Of a stretch of 56,944 nucleotides of DNA, positions 48,631-56,944 are shown piece after piece. Numbering within the stretch: position 1 is the first letter of the stretch; each line of letters begins with the position of its first letter. The DNA lies in NCBI RefSeq assembly GCF_937980635.1, contig NZ_CALJPG010000002.1, positions 1-56,944 of the forward strand, read 5' to 3'. This DNA comes from an uncultured Campylobacter sp. Its GTDB lineage: Bacteria > Campylobacterota > Campylobacteria > Campylobacterales > Campylobacteraceae. The position numbers were made by a program, and so were the translations under genes. The notes beneath the pieces are model-generated. The model had not been told where the DNA came from, searched no databases, and saw nothing but the letters and a program-made list of their open reading frames with translations.

Positions 48631-49697
48631 TTTAAGAATTTGGTAAAGATGCGTAGATTTGATAAAAAATTCTGCGTTCTACCAAGCTTTGCTGAATTTG
48701 CCGGGGTTTTGCTCGTAGTTGCTTGGCAAATTTTATCTTTACCGTGCGTATTGCGTAGAAATTTTGCCCTGCGCCACTTTTGCCAAGAATTTTATCTACA
48801 GCACGCTTGCCGCTTTTACAATTATTTTGCTAGGCAATGTCGCTTTCGCAAGAAACCCTAGCAAAACGTCGCTGCCTCAAAGGCGAGCTTCGCCGACGAA
48901 CGCTACCGCTACTAGGAATTTTTTAAAAGAATACTGCTTCTGCGAGAATTTCAGCAAATAGCGCGATCTTTGCGTAGAATTCCCCCTCGCTCTCTTTGCG
49001 TAGAATTTCATCTTCGCCAGGTGTCTCTAGCAGCATGCTGCTGTACTTTGCCGCCTCCGCGAGAAATTTTATCTTTGGCGAGCCAGCTGCTTACGCAAGA
49101 ATCTTGGCTAAGACGATGCTGCTTCTGCTGGGATACCGCCTGCTTCGTGGGTTTATAGAATTTTGCTTAGTCACGTTGCCGCTGAGATAAATTCTGCCAC
49201 GCTTACCGCTTCTGCGCGGATTTTAACCATGCCTGACAAGCGCAATTAAAATTTTACTTTGCTTTGATACAGCGGCGTGGAATTTTGCCCATACGGCGTA
49301 GCGACACAGAATTTTAACCTCTGCAAAATTCCGCCTCAAAACTTGCTATCCTTGCCGTATTTGCACGAAAGTAGCGGTAAAATTTTGCTGCCTCGCGCGC
49401 TGCCGCACTAAATGCACGCAAGATGAAAATTTATCGAAGGACTTCAGCGCGGAATTTCGCGAGGCTAAATTTATCACTGCGAAAAATTTCAACCGCTCAT
49501 AGCAAGCGTCTGCGGCGCGATAAATTTAAAGTTAGGACTTGAAAGCAGCCTTAGCAGGCTTTGCTTCTTGCAAAATTTCAACTATCTTGGTCGCCGCAAA
49601 ACTATAAATTTACAAAATCGCTTTATGAAATTTCGCAGCGTCGCGCGGTAAAATTTTAAAATAAACGCCTGAGCGGCAAGGCGGAATTAACGGAATT
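48631..49697. other. Gene-free spacer with repeated TAGAATTTTG-like motifs
   Basis: About 1.07 kb without a gene. GCGTAGAATT, AGAAATTTTGC, AAGAATTTTATC and GAGAAATTTTATC motifs recur, interleaved with GCTTCTGC/GCTGCTT. They are variants of the core in the priA and queC inserts, but spacing is irregular and frames are full of stops on both strands. It may be an eroded insert-bearing gene or a free copy of the repeat. Confidence 0.55.
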
Positions 49698-50261
49698 TTA
49701 CTTGCTAAATTTGGCTAGGCTTTCTCTTTCAAAGTTTAGCAGCCACGCTTTGGTCGCTACGCCGCCCGCGCCGCTGTATCCTCCGAGCCCGCCCGAAGCT
49801 ACGACGCGGTGGCACGGCACGATGATGGGGATTTTGTTTTTGCCGTTTGCGCTGCCTACTGCTCGGCTTGCGCGCGGTCTGCCGATAGCCGCAGCTAGCT
49901 CGCCGTATGTTACGACCTCGCCGTAGGGGATCTCTAAAAGCGCGCTCCACACGGACTTTTGAAACTGCGTGCCATTTTGGCTCAGTTTAACGCTAAAGCT
50001 TTCAAGCTCGCCTCTAAAATAGGCGCCAAGCTCGTCGGTGCAAAGAGCCAAATTCCTTCTTAAATCGCTAAGCCTTAAATCGCGTCCTTTATCGTCCGCT
50101 GCACGCACAAAGCCTAATTTAGGCTCTGCGTCGTGTTTTTTAAAGATCTCATCATTGGGCCCGCAGACAGAGCTTTTGACCCAGTCGATGCTGCAGATCC
50201 CGATCTCATCATCACAAATTTCAAGCATTCCGACGGGCGAATTAAAAAAGGCTTTTTGCAT
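49698..50261 (-). CDS. ogt: Methylated-DNA--protein-cysteine methyltransferase
   Basis: 187 residues. Suicide repair of O6-alkylguanine: active-site IVPCHRVV with Cys150, the helix-turn-helix region YGEVVTYGELAAAIGRPRASRAVG, and the GYSGAGG C-terminal loop. Length and N-domain fit Ogt rather than the Ada fusion. No operon partner; it is codirectional with the RusA-like gene 145 nt away. Confidence 0.94.
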   Translation of the reverse strand: MQKAFFNSPVGMLEICDDEIGICSIDWVKSSVCGPNDEIFKKHDAEPKLGFVRAADDKGRDLRLSDLRRNLALCTDELGAYFRGELESFSVKLSQNGTQFQKSVWSALLEIPYGEVVTYGELAAAIGRPRASRAVGSANGKNKIPIIVPCHRVVASGGLGGYSGAGGVATKAWLLNFERESLAKFSK

Positions 50262-50406
50262 CTCAATCCTTTCAAATTTTTACTGGTTTGATCAAAAAAA
50301 TTTTAAAAAGCGCTTGCCGCCGGTGCGAGCTAAAGCTCGGAAACGGCAGAATTTCACGCTGTAACGCGAATTTTTTAAAATTTACACGCGAGGCGCCGCA
50401 AAGCCT

Positions 50407-52332
50407 CTACTCAAACCGCATGATGTTTACTAAAACCCCGTCGAAAACGTCCTGCTTAAAGAGCTTGATCTCGCGCACGATATCTGCGTTATCGTCGTCA
50501 ATGACGCCGTTATTGACGAGGCTGTCCTCGACGAGCTTGAAAATAAAGGCGTGGTTGCTGACGTCGGAGATACCGCTTTTAAAGCCCATTTCAAGGCGCA
50601 CCGACACGTCGATATGCACGCCGCGCAGATCCTTAGCGATGTAAAGATCAGCGATCGTGCGCACCATCTTTTTCGCCGTTTGGTAGTTCGCCGTGGATGA
50701 CAAAATATCATTAAGACCAAAATTCTCCATCAAAAGTGGAATACGAACGCGCGCCAAAACCCCCTCACCCGGCTCGCTTGCGCTCTTTTTCAAAAACGAA
50801 ATTTTAATCCTATGCGCGATGCCTATAAAGCGCGGCTTAAGCTCGATGAGCCCAGCTCTAGGCGCTTGCGGTAGCGAGATAGGACGCGAAGCGCTTGCAA
50901 TAGGCAGAGCCTGCGGACGCCCCAGCAGGCGCGCACGCTCTTTCGTAGGTGCTTTGCGCGCAGGCTTGCCATAGAAATTTACGGGCTTAGCCGCAAAAGT
51001 TGATTCGCTCCCAAAAGCAGCAGACGCGGGCTCATCACCAAGCGTCTCCTCCGCCATAGAAGAAGCAAATGTAGAATTCTCGCCCGTTAACGCAGGCTGC
51101 GTGGGTTGCTCAAATTCGGGCACAAATTCATTTCCCGCTTGCGGCGGCAAATTCGAAGGGCGCCACTCTTGTGCGGAGCTTTTCTGTGCTAAATTTTGCC
51201 CATCGGAATTTTCGGGCGCGCAATTTTGCCCTTGTGCCGAAAACGTGGAATTCTCACCGACGAAATTCTCATCTTGAGACGCGAATTCCGAGGCATTTTC
51301 TAAGGCAAAATTTGCGGCACGGCAGCTAGCGGAATTCGCGATTTGCCCCTTAGAAAACTCGGAGCCTTGAGGCCCACAATCATTTGCGCACTTTATATCA
51401 AGCGTAGAATTTGCGAAAGTGGAATTTTTTGATGCAGAGCCTTGCGCCGTAGAATTTTTACTTCGTAGGTTCGCGCCTTGCTCTGCTACAAACGAATTTT
51501 CAGCTGCAAAATTCTCCGTTTGCGCCATAAAATTAGAATTTTGCGACTCAAATGCGGAATCTTTCACGAGCGCAGGGCTTTGCGCGGAAATAAAATTTCG
51601 CGATGCAGGAATGAAGCCTTGCTCTTTAGCAGAATTCGCAGGTGCAGAGCTTTGCGGCATAAAATTTTTACTCCTCGCATTTTCGCTCTCTTCGAAACTA
51701 GCGGCAAGCCCCACGCTCATATCATCCTGCGCAGCGTCATTTTGCAAAATTAAATTCTCGCGCGTCGTATCCCACGCGGTATCTACGCAAAATTCCGCCT
51801 GAGCCGCACCATAAAATTCTGCTTGCGAAACATCTTGAAATTCTGCCTGCGAAGTAAAGCCTTGCGCACTCTGAGCGCTGCGCGCAGAAAAATCTCGCTC
51901 GCCGCGCCTTGCATTTGTAGCATACGAAGTCTTTGCTAAGCTGCCGCCAGCCTCGGGCAAAACTGCGCTTAAATCTCCTTCGCAAAAGCTACCAAAATCG
52001 CAGGCGCCGTCAAACTCCGCATAGCCATCCGCCGTGCGGAGACGATCTGCGCGGGCTTTCTTTTTGGGAGTAGAAGAGAGCGTGAGCCTGCCTGCAAGCT
52101 CGCGTCCACCGGAGTTTAAAATCCCAAAAATTCTAGCTCTAAAGCGCTCGAACTGCTCGCCACTGAGCGAAATTTTATCATTTAGGCTCTGCACGCCGAA
52201 GTCTGCGGCGGTAAAATTTACGATCGCTCCGTCCCTACTCGCGACGCGCACGCGGCCTTTGACCGAGCCTTTTAGCTTAAAATCGCTGCCTGCGAGAATT
52301 TTTTTCATTAATTCCTTCGGATTGTAGGGCAT
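50407..52332 (-). CDS. RusA-like nuclease-fold protein with a very long low-complexity insertion
   Basis: About 641 residues from ATG 52330-52332. N-terminal ~100 residues (MPYNPKELMKKILAGSDF, FERFRARIFGILNSGG) and the C-terminal ~150 (from RAGLIELKPRFIGIAHR) look conserved. The end, DVSNHAFIFKLVEDSLVNNG then DDDNADIVREIKLFKQD, resembles the Asp-rich core of RusA Holliday-junction resolvases (DxxN, then a DD pair). Between them some 385 residues are QNS/ENS/EF-type repeat. The family call is tentative; the insert is certain. Starts one nt after the M23 stop. Confidence 0.5.
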   Translation of the reverse strand: MPYNPKELMKKILAGSDFKLKGSVKGRVRVASRDGAIVNFTAADFGVQSLNDKISLSGEQFERFRARIFGILNSGGRELAGRLTLSSTPKKKARADRLRTADGYAEFDGACDFGSFCEGDLSAVLPEAGGSLAKTSYATNARRGERDFSARSAQSAQGFTSQAEFQDVSQAEFYGAAQAEFCVDTAWDTTRENLILQNDAAQDDMSVGLAASFEESENARSKNFMPQSSAPANSAKEQGFIPASRNFISAQSPALVKDSAFESQNSNFMAQTENFAAENSFVAEQGANLRSKNSTAQGSASKNSTFANSTLDIKCANDCGPQGSEFSKGQIANSASCRAANFALENASEFASQDENFVGENSTFSAQGQNCAPENSDGQNLAQKSSAQEWRPSNLPPQAGNEFVPEFEQPTQPALTGENSTFASSMAEETLGDEPASAAFGSESTFAAKPVNFYGKPARKAPTKERARLLGRPQALPIASASRPISLPQAPRAGLIELKPRFIGIAHRIKISFLKKSASEPGEGVLARVRIPLLMENFGLNDILSSTANYQTAKKMVRTIADLYIAKDLRGVHIDVSVRLEMGFKSGISDVSNHAFIFKLVEDSLVNNGVIDDDNADIVREIKLFKQDVFDGVLVNIMRFE

Positions 52333-52333
52333 T

Positions 52334-53146
52334 TTAGCGCTCGCCAAAAACCACTTCGTTAAATTTAGCGACGAAGCTTAGCGGATTGACGCTCACGCCG
52401 TTGATCGCGATGCCGAAGTGCAGATGCGGGCCGCTAACTCTACCGCTCTCGCCCGAAAGTGCGATTTCATCGCCTTTGTGAACGTGATCGCCAAGCGCCA
52501 CTTTGATCTCGCTTAGATGATAGTACTGCGAATAGATGCCGCCGCCGTGATCAATCACGACCGAGCCTCCGGCGTAGTAGCGGTCTTTGGCGATGACTAC
52601 GACGCCGTCGTTGGCAGCGCGCACCGCAGTGCCTACCGCAGCGCGATAGTCGGTGCCGCTGTGATAGCTTTTAAGCTCGCCATTAAAGGTGCGGGCATTG
52701 CCGAATGCAGAGGTTATTTTGGAGTTTAAAGGCAGCTCAAACGGCGTGGAAAAAAGATAGCGCGGCGTGGTAATCGCATAGATCGCGTTGGCTTCGTCGA
52801 GCTCTTTTTTGATACGCGCGGCGGCTTCTTTGGGTGGTTTAACTTTACCAGGAGCGACACTTAGAGCCTCTTTTTTATACTCGCCCTTTTTCAAAGCGAC
52901 GATCTGCTCACGGCTGCCGCTTTGATCTACTATTCGCAGCGCGAAATCTCCCTTAGCGCGGTAATTCGCTGCTAAAACGGCGATTTTATCGCTAGAATTT
53001 GGAGCTGTAATGAGAGGAATTTGCTTTGAGCCAAAGCTCAACTCGGTTGTGCTTTTATCTAATTTTAAGATAATAACGTCACCGTTTACTATGTCTAAAG
53101 CGAAAATTTTGATCGCCAAAAGTGCAAAAATAGCTAGAAATTTCAT
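52334..53146 (-). CDS. M23 (LytM-type) zinc endopeptidase, exported
   Basis: 270 residues: signal peptide KFLAIFALLAIKIFA, a beta-rich N-domain, and a C-terminal M23 domain with zinc ligands H162 and D166 (HSGTDYR) and H243 of HLH (241-243, GPHLHFGI). Domain and size fit the Campylobacter/Helicobacter Pgp3/Csd-type endopeptidases that trim peptidoglycan crosslinks and affect cell shape. Transcribed directly before the RusA-like gene. Confidence 0.9.
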   Translation of the reverse strand: MKFLAIFALLAIKIFALDIVNGDVIILKLDKSTTELSFGSKQIPLITAPNSSDKIAVLAANYRAKGDFALRIVDQSGSREQIVALKKGEYKKEALSVAPGKVKPPKEAAARIKKELDEANAIYAITTPRYLFSTPFELPLNSKITSAFGNARTFNGELKSYHSGTDYRAAVGTAVRAANDGVVVIAKDRYYAGGSVVIDHGGGIYSQYYHLSEIKVALGDHVHKGDEIALSGESGRVSGPHLHFGIAINGVSVNPLSFVAKFNEVVFGER

Positions 53147-53217
53147 AAATTTTCCAAAATTCGTTATTTTTCATCAATTTTTTGTTAAAAATTAGCTAAA
53201 ACAAATGAAATTGCTGT

Positions 53218-53223
53218 TATAAT
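53218..53223 (+). promoter_or_regulatory. Candidate extended -10 box for the SYLF gene
   Basis: TGTTATAAT, an extended -10 (TG upstream), 28 nt before the ATG. It is preceded by T-rich DNA (TTTTTCATCAATTTTTTG), the usual Campylobacter arrangement. Confidence 0.55.
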
Positions 53224-53251
53224 AACGAAAATTCAATTTTAAAAGGATTAA

Positions 53252-54070
53252 ATGATGAAAAAGTTTTTGCTTCTAGCATCTGTTGCACTTTGCGGTTTTT
53301 TGCACGCGGACGTCGTGGCAAATCAAGAGGTTATAGCGGCGACTAACGTCGTCAGATCTTTCGTGGCGGCTAATAACTTCGGCACCGATGAGCGCTATCT
53401 GACTAGCGCCAAAGCCGTCGCAATACTAACCGACGTAAAACGTTTAGCTGCGGGCGCATCGCTGCAGTACGGCGATGGAATTTTTAGCGTCAAAGGCGAG
53501 AACGGCGAGTGGAGTTCACCGATTTTTATCAAATATAAAGGCTACGGCGTGGGCTTACAGGCAGGCTACGAGACGAGCGACATCGTTATGATATTCCACA
53601 CCACAAAGTCATATCAAGACATTTTTACCGGCACAGACACTCTTGAGATCAATGTAGGTGCTGCAGCAGGCGGCGTAGGTAGAAGAACTGGTCGCGCAAC
53701 CGATCTACCTGATATTTCTGCATGGATGGTAAGCCCGGGCGAGCAAACAGGCGTCTACCTAGGCGTATCGATCGACAACGGCAGAATAACTATCGACGAT
53801 CAGCTAACTAACGACTTCTATGAGAGAATTTACGATTACGAGGATATCTTAAACGATTCTCCGCGCGCGAATAAATACGCAAAAAGATGGAAAGAAGTGA
53901 TGAGGAAGTATTTCACAAACGGCGAGAAATACGGTGCTAGCAGCAGTGCAGCGATACCTGTAAATCACGTGCAGAAAAAATACCCTGACGGTAAGCCGAT
54001 CATCTCAAACCGCTCTCCTAGAACTCATGCTAAGGCTACGCGAAGCAAAAAGGCTAAAAAAGCAAAATAA
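53252..54070 (+). CDS. SYLF/YSC84-domain lipid-binding protein, exported
   Basis: 272 residues with signal peptide KKFLLLASVALCGFLHA. The SYLF fold is visible in AVAILTDVKRLAAGASLQYGDG, WSSPIFIKYKGYGVGLQAGYETSDIVMIF and the C-terminal YLGVSIDNGRITIDD. The family binds phospholipids; bacterial members are periplasmic with unknown role. The Lys/Arg-rich tail (THAKATRSKKAKKAK) is unusual. AAAAGGAT lies before the start; M1 or M2 are both possible. Confidence 0.88.
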   Translation: MMKKFLLLASVALCGFLHADVVANQEVIAATNVVRSFVAANNFGTDERYLTSAKAVAILTDVKRLAAGASLQYGDGIFSVKGENGEWSSPIFIKYKGYGVGLQAGYETSDIVMIFHTTKSYQDIFTGTDTLEINVGAAAGGVGRRTGRATDLPDISAWMVSPGEQTGVYLGVSIDNGRITIDDQLTNDFYERIYDYEDILNDSPRANKYAKRWKEVMRKYFTNGEKYGASSSAAIPVNHVQKKYPDGKPIISNRSPRTHAKATRSKKAKKAK

Positions 54071-54081
54071 ATTATCGAGCC

Positions 54082-54101
54082 AAGCCCCGCTTATGGGGCT
54101 T
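54082..54101 (+). terminator. Terminator after the SYLF gene
   Basis: AAGCCCC (54082-54088) pairs with GGGGCTT (54095-54101) around a six-nt loop, 12 nt past the stop. The U-tract is interrupted (CTTGCTTTGGC), so efficiency may be moderate. Confidence 0.65.
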
Positions 54102-54308
54102 CTTGCTTTGGCTTTGCGTTGAGTTTGTGCAAGAGCGCGCAAGCGTGAAATTGAAGCGCATAGGTTATTTTAAAAAGATTTATTGATTCTTTACTAAAGT
54201 ATTTTATTTAATTTTTATGAGTTATTAGATATATAAAGACCGAATAGAATTTTATAAAATTTAACGAAATTTTTATAAAATTTAATCAGTTTTTTATATT
54301 TTTATCAC

Positions 54309-54314
54309 TACAAT
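54309..54314 (+). promoter_or_regulatory. Candidate -10 box for the tRNA gene
   Basis: TACAAT, 11 nt before the tRNA 5' end, after a very AT-rich tract at 54175-54308 that contains TTTTTATAAAATTTAA-type sequence and no gene. Confidence 0.45.
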
Positions 54315-54324
54315 TACAGTTCTT

Positions 54325-54390
54325 GTCTCGTTAGCTCAGTTGGTAGAGCATCTGACTCTTAATCAGGCGGCCGTAGGTTCGAATCCTACA
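54325..54390 (+). tRNA. tRNA-Lys (CTT anticodon), 3' end missing at an assembly join
   Basis: Acceptor 5' strand GTCTCGT, D arm GCTCAGTTGGTAGAGC, anticodon arm CTGA-CTCTTAA-TCAG with anticodon CTT, and T arm GTAGG-TTCGAAT-CCTAC are all well formed. The 3' acceptor strand should read ACGAGAC, but the sequence continues AGTGCCA, which does not pair and instead fits the reverse strand of hypC. So the first 66 nt are a real tRNA and the rest belongs to another genome. Confidence 0.8.
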
Positions 54391-54396
54391 GTGCCA
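54387..54396. other. Right junction between Campylobacter-like and Veillonella-like DNA
   Basis: On the left the tRNA-Lys body is intact to the end of the T stem. On the right hypC codons begin. The two truncated genes meet within about 10 nt. GC content drops and codon use changes at the same place. Confidence 0.75.
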
Positions 54397-54443
54397 ATGG
54401 CATCATTAATAGAGATTAACTGTGCTGGTACTGCTAAACACAT
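54390..54443 (-). CDS. hypC: Hydrogenase maturation protein HypC, first ~18 codons only
   Basis: ATG at 54441-54443 with GAGGAGGGTAT before it; the frame reads MCLAVPAQLISINDAIGT and then enters tRNA antisense sequence. MCLA(V/I)P with the catalytic Cys2 is diagnostic for HypC/HybG, the scaffold chaperone that carries the Fe(CN)2CO unit in [NiFe]-hydrogenase assembly. It follows hypF in the same direction, as in hyp operons. The rest is lost at the junction. Confidence 0.8.
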
Positions 54444-54563
54444 ATACCCTCCTCTAGTTAATAAAAATTAAACTTATATTTATCATCATTAATTTGAATA
54501 TTTTCAATATAGTTATTGTATCACAATTAGAAGATGAATTTCTGTAACCTAGAACACTTTATA
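54444..54563. other. hypF-hypC intergenic region
   Basis: 120 AT-rich nt between the hypF stop and the hypC start. Contains TATTTTCAATATAGTTATTG and no clear terminator, so the genes may be cotranscribed. Confidence 0.4.
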
Positions 54564-56861
54564 TTATGTATGATGAGCAATCCATAATTGACCTAATGAT
54601 AGCCCCCCATCATTACAGGGAACCTTTTTATTAACATATAAATTGCCATGATGCCATTTATGTTGTAACAAATTCAATAATTTACGATTTTGGAATACAC
54701 CACCACTGATACATACATCATCAATGCCATAGCGCTCACATAAATCAGCACCGACTTCACATATTGCAATAGCTAGCGTCTTATGAAAGCTTGCAGCCAA
54801 GGAGGCTACACTTTCACCATGCACATAGCCATCCATAATCTGTTGTACGGTAGGCATCAAATCCAAAACTTGCCCATCATAATTAAAATCTAATAATTGG
54901 CCTTTTTCGTCGCCGCATTTAGACTCTAAAGCGATGGCGATTTGTGCATCAAAGGTGTGAATATTCCCCAACCCCAATAAAGAGCCAATCGCATCAAATA
55001 GCCTGCCAACACTAGTGGTCATCATCATCGGCATATCAGACTGTAGTGCTTTATCAAGAATTTCCCATCCCACAGGCAGATTACCAGTCCACACTTTATA
55101 AACCTCTGGTATATCCTTACCATAATAATTTCGTATATACCACAAAGCTTGGCGCCACGGTTCTAAGGCAGCCTTCTCACCACCTGGAAGTGGTGCCCCG
55201 TGAATATGTGCTACGCGCATGTATTCAGCACCATAACACAACATAAACTCGCCACCCCATATAGTATCATCATCGCCATAACCAGTACCATCAAAACATA
55301 TCCCCAAAACGGGATATTTCAAATCATATTCGGCCATAACCGATGCAATATGGCTATGATGATGTTGTACTTCTATAGTTGGAATATTGAGCCTTTCACT
55401 TAAGATTCGACCATAATTGGATGAGAAAAAAGAAGGATGTTTATCCATAACTATGGCCTCTGGTTTTACATCAAATAGCTGCTCATACCGTTCTATGGTC
55501 CACTCATAGGTGTCATGCGTGGACTGACTCGCTAAATCACCAATATGCGGACCCATTAAAACCTCTTGCCCCTTATTCATGGCAAAAGTATTTTTTAAAT
55601 CACTCCCCATTGCTAATACAGATTTATTAGACAACGATTCACAATGAATAGGCTCAGGTACAAACCCACGACTGCGACGAATCAAAAGAGGTTTGTCCTC
55701 CACAACTGATATAATCGAATCATCTACAGGTGCAAAAATTTGACGATTATGAATCAAATAATAGTCTGCAATCCCTTGTAATTTAGAAAGTGCATGTTCA
55801 TCTTTATAAATTACAGAATCGCCACTAGCATTGCCACTTGTCATTACCCATACCGCATCTGAGGGCACCAATACATAATGAATAGGTGCATAAGGTAACA
55901 TTACGCCTATCATATGATTATCTGGCGCTACAAATTTACTAATTGATAATGTCGATCTATCTCTTTTCTCTAACAGCACGATAGGTCTTGCCATATTTGC
56001 CAGCGCATCTAAGTCGCCATCATTAACAACAGCAAAGTCCTCTACAATATCAATGGAGCCCGCCATAACAGCAAGAGGTTTATCTTTTCTTTGTTTTCGT
56101 TCACGCAAAGTTTTTACAGCCTCATCATTTGTAGCATCACACACCAAATGATAGCCCCCAATGCCTTTTAGCGCTATAATCGCACCACTGGCGATTAATT
56201 CTCTCGCTTTATCAAAACAATTGTCCACAGCACACAGCTGACCGTTACGGTCTAACAAACGATAACTGGGACCACAATTTGCACATGCATTTGGTTCCGC
56301 ATGATATCTACGCCCCATTACATCTACATACTCAGTATGACAAGATTCACACATTGTAAAATCAGCCATTGTAGTTCGTTCTCTATCATAAGGCATAGAT
56401 TTGATAAGAGAATATCGAGGTCCACAGTTTGTACAATTGATAAATGGATAGTCATGACGGCGCCCCTGCTCTTTCATCTCTGTTAAACACTTATCACAAG
56501 GGGATGTATCAGCACTAATGAAAGTGTTAACGGTCCCTCCAAGAGGAGATGGTGCAATGACAAAAGCATCCTTTTCATTACATTCTAAGTCAATAGGTTC
56601 CAAAGGTGTAATACCGACATGGGTTATACGACATAATCGCGGTTGTTCATCTTGAATCATATCCACAAATAATTGTAATGTATCTTTATCAGCTTGAGCC
56701 TCAACATATACACCGGAACCATCATTAAATACAAATCCATTAATACCTAATTGATGGGCCAACATAGAAACAAGGGGTCGAAATCCGACCCCTTGTACGA
56801 TACCTGTAAATCGAATTCCCCACCGTTCATTAGTTTGTTTGTCTTCCAATCTAGTGTCCAT
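54564..56861 (-). CDS. hypF: Carbamoyltransferase HypF
   Basis: 765 residues, full length. An N-terminal acylphosphatase domain (GIVQGVGFRPLVS), two zinc-finger pairs (CDKC..CTNCG, CESC..CANCG), a YrdC-like domain (ALKGIGGYHLVCDATND, KDKPLAVM) and a C-terminal Kae1-like domain with HHHSHIASVMAEY and CFDGTGYGDD. It makes the thiocarbamate on HypE that becomes the cyanide ligands of [NiFe]-hydrogenase. Low-GC codon use and its hypC neighbour suggest a Negativicute such as Veillonella, by inference. Upstream 56862-56944 holds only a probable promoter and the GGAGCCACT leader. Confidence 0.95.
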   Translation of the reverse strand: MDTRLEDKQTNERWGIRFTGIVQGVGFRPLVSMLAHQLGINGFVFNDGSGVYVEAQADKDTLQLFVDMIQDEQPRLCRITHVGITPLEPIDLECNEKDAFVIAPSPLGGTVNTFISADTSPCDKCLTEMKEQGRRHDYPFINCTNCGPRYSLIKSMPYDRERTTMADFTMCESCHTEYVDVMGRRYHAEPNACANCGPSYRLLDRNGQLCAVDNCFDKARELIASGAIIALKGIGGYHLVCDATNDEAVKTLRERKQRKDKPLAVMAGSIDIVEDFAVVNDGDLDALANMARPIVLLEKRDRSTLSISKFVAPDNHMIGVMLPYAPIHYVLVPSDAVWVMTSGNASGDSVIYKDEHALSKLQGIADYYLIHNRQIFAPVDDSIISVVEDKPLLIRRSRGFVPEPIHCESLSNKSVLAMGSDLKNTFAMNKGQEVLMGPHIGDLASQSTHDTYEWTIERYEQLFDVKPEAIVMDKHPSFFSSNYGRILSERLNIPTIEVQHHHSHIASVMAEYDLKYPVLGICFDGTGYGDDDTIWGGEFMLCYGAEYMRVAHIHGAPLPGGEKAALEPWRQALWYIRNYYGKDIPEVYKVWTGNLPVGWEILDKALQSDMPMMMTTSVGRLFDAIGSLLGLGNIHTFDAQIAIALESKCGDEKGQLLDFNYDGQVLDLMPTVQQIMDGYVHGESVASLAASFHKTLAIAICEVGADLCERYGIDDVCISGGVFQNRKLLNLLQHKWHHGNLYVNKKVPCNDGGLSLGQLWIAHHT

Positions 56862-56944
56862 AGTGGCTCCTATTACACAATGTATAACAATATTTATAAC
56901 TTATTTATCCTAAAGCTATAGGAATACTACCATCAATGCCAGCT

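Noticed and set aside
54325..54396. tRNA gene as an attachment site of an integrated element
   Set aside because: No integrase, no repeated tRNA 3' end, and the sequence on the right is a truncated hypC; misassembly explains it better.

Overview
The window looks like a metagenomic contig from a mouth-type community. It joins three unrelated bacterial sequences. Positions 1 to about 1200 are low-GC and Streptococcus-like: the 3' part of cdaA and the 5' part of cdaR, both cut. Positions about 1200 to 54390 are one continuous Campylobacter-type genome segment. Its GC is moderately high for that genus, and gene content points to something like Campylobacter gracilis: a Wolinella-type fumarate reductase operon (frdCAB) and a gltX-yggT-slt / mobB-fbp neighbourhood that I recall as conserved in C. 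jejuni. Positions about 54390 to 56944 are low-GC and Veillonella/Negativicutes-like: hypF followed by the first codons of hypC. Both joins cut genes, and the right one falls inside a tRNA-Lys gene, so assembly chimerism is much likelier than gene transfer. The species names are inferences from gene content and composition only.

Layout of the Campylobacter-type part. 1.4-4.9 kb: frdCAB, then lgt. 6.5-10.9 kb: ribB(A) and dinB with a possible redox-enzyme chaperone, a WG-repeat protein and a HIT hydrolase. 11.8-17.0 kb: a tightly packed set (FAD reductase, tRNA1 methyltransferase, YkgJ Fe-S protein, TPR protein, trpC). 17.4-21.4 kb: an iron/haem uptake module, exbB-exbD-tonB divergent from a haemin-type TonB receptor, with Fur-like boxes between. 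21.7-24.5 kb: creD and tsaD. 24.6-31.4 kb: an AT-richer accessory stretch holding two adjacent paralogues resembling immunity proteins, queC and ybeY, a tandem pair of secreted unknowns sharing a 265-bp identical block, an interrupted gene and a decayed copy of that gene's end. 31.5-38.1 kb: priA with a pseudopilin, then psd, a metallophosphoesterase, a Crp-type regulator and mscL. 38.2-48.6 kb: gltX, yggT, slt, mobB, fbp, a LysE-family exporter and dapE. 49.7-54.4 kb: ogt, a RusA-like protein, an M23 endopeptidase, a SYLF protein and tRNA-Lys.

The most unusual signal is a repeat system. Several conserved housekeeping genes (priA, queC, ybeY, a trmN6-like gene, psd, the RusA-like gene and the tail of a TPR gene) carry long in-frame low-complexity insertions of about 60 to 390 codons. 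Most are built on a recurring core, GAATTTTG or GAAATTTT and its complement. In priA the core recurs every 18 nt, giving a six-residue protein period. The same core is read in different frames in different genes (QN, EF, KI/KF), which suggests the repeat acts at DNA level. Related AAATTTTAAAATTT palindromes fill unusually long gene-free spacers of 0.35 to 1.3 kb. No CRISPR array, integrase, transposase or rRNA was seen.
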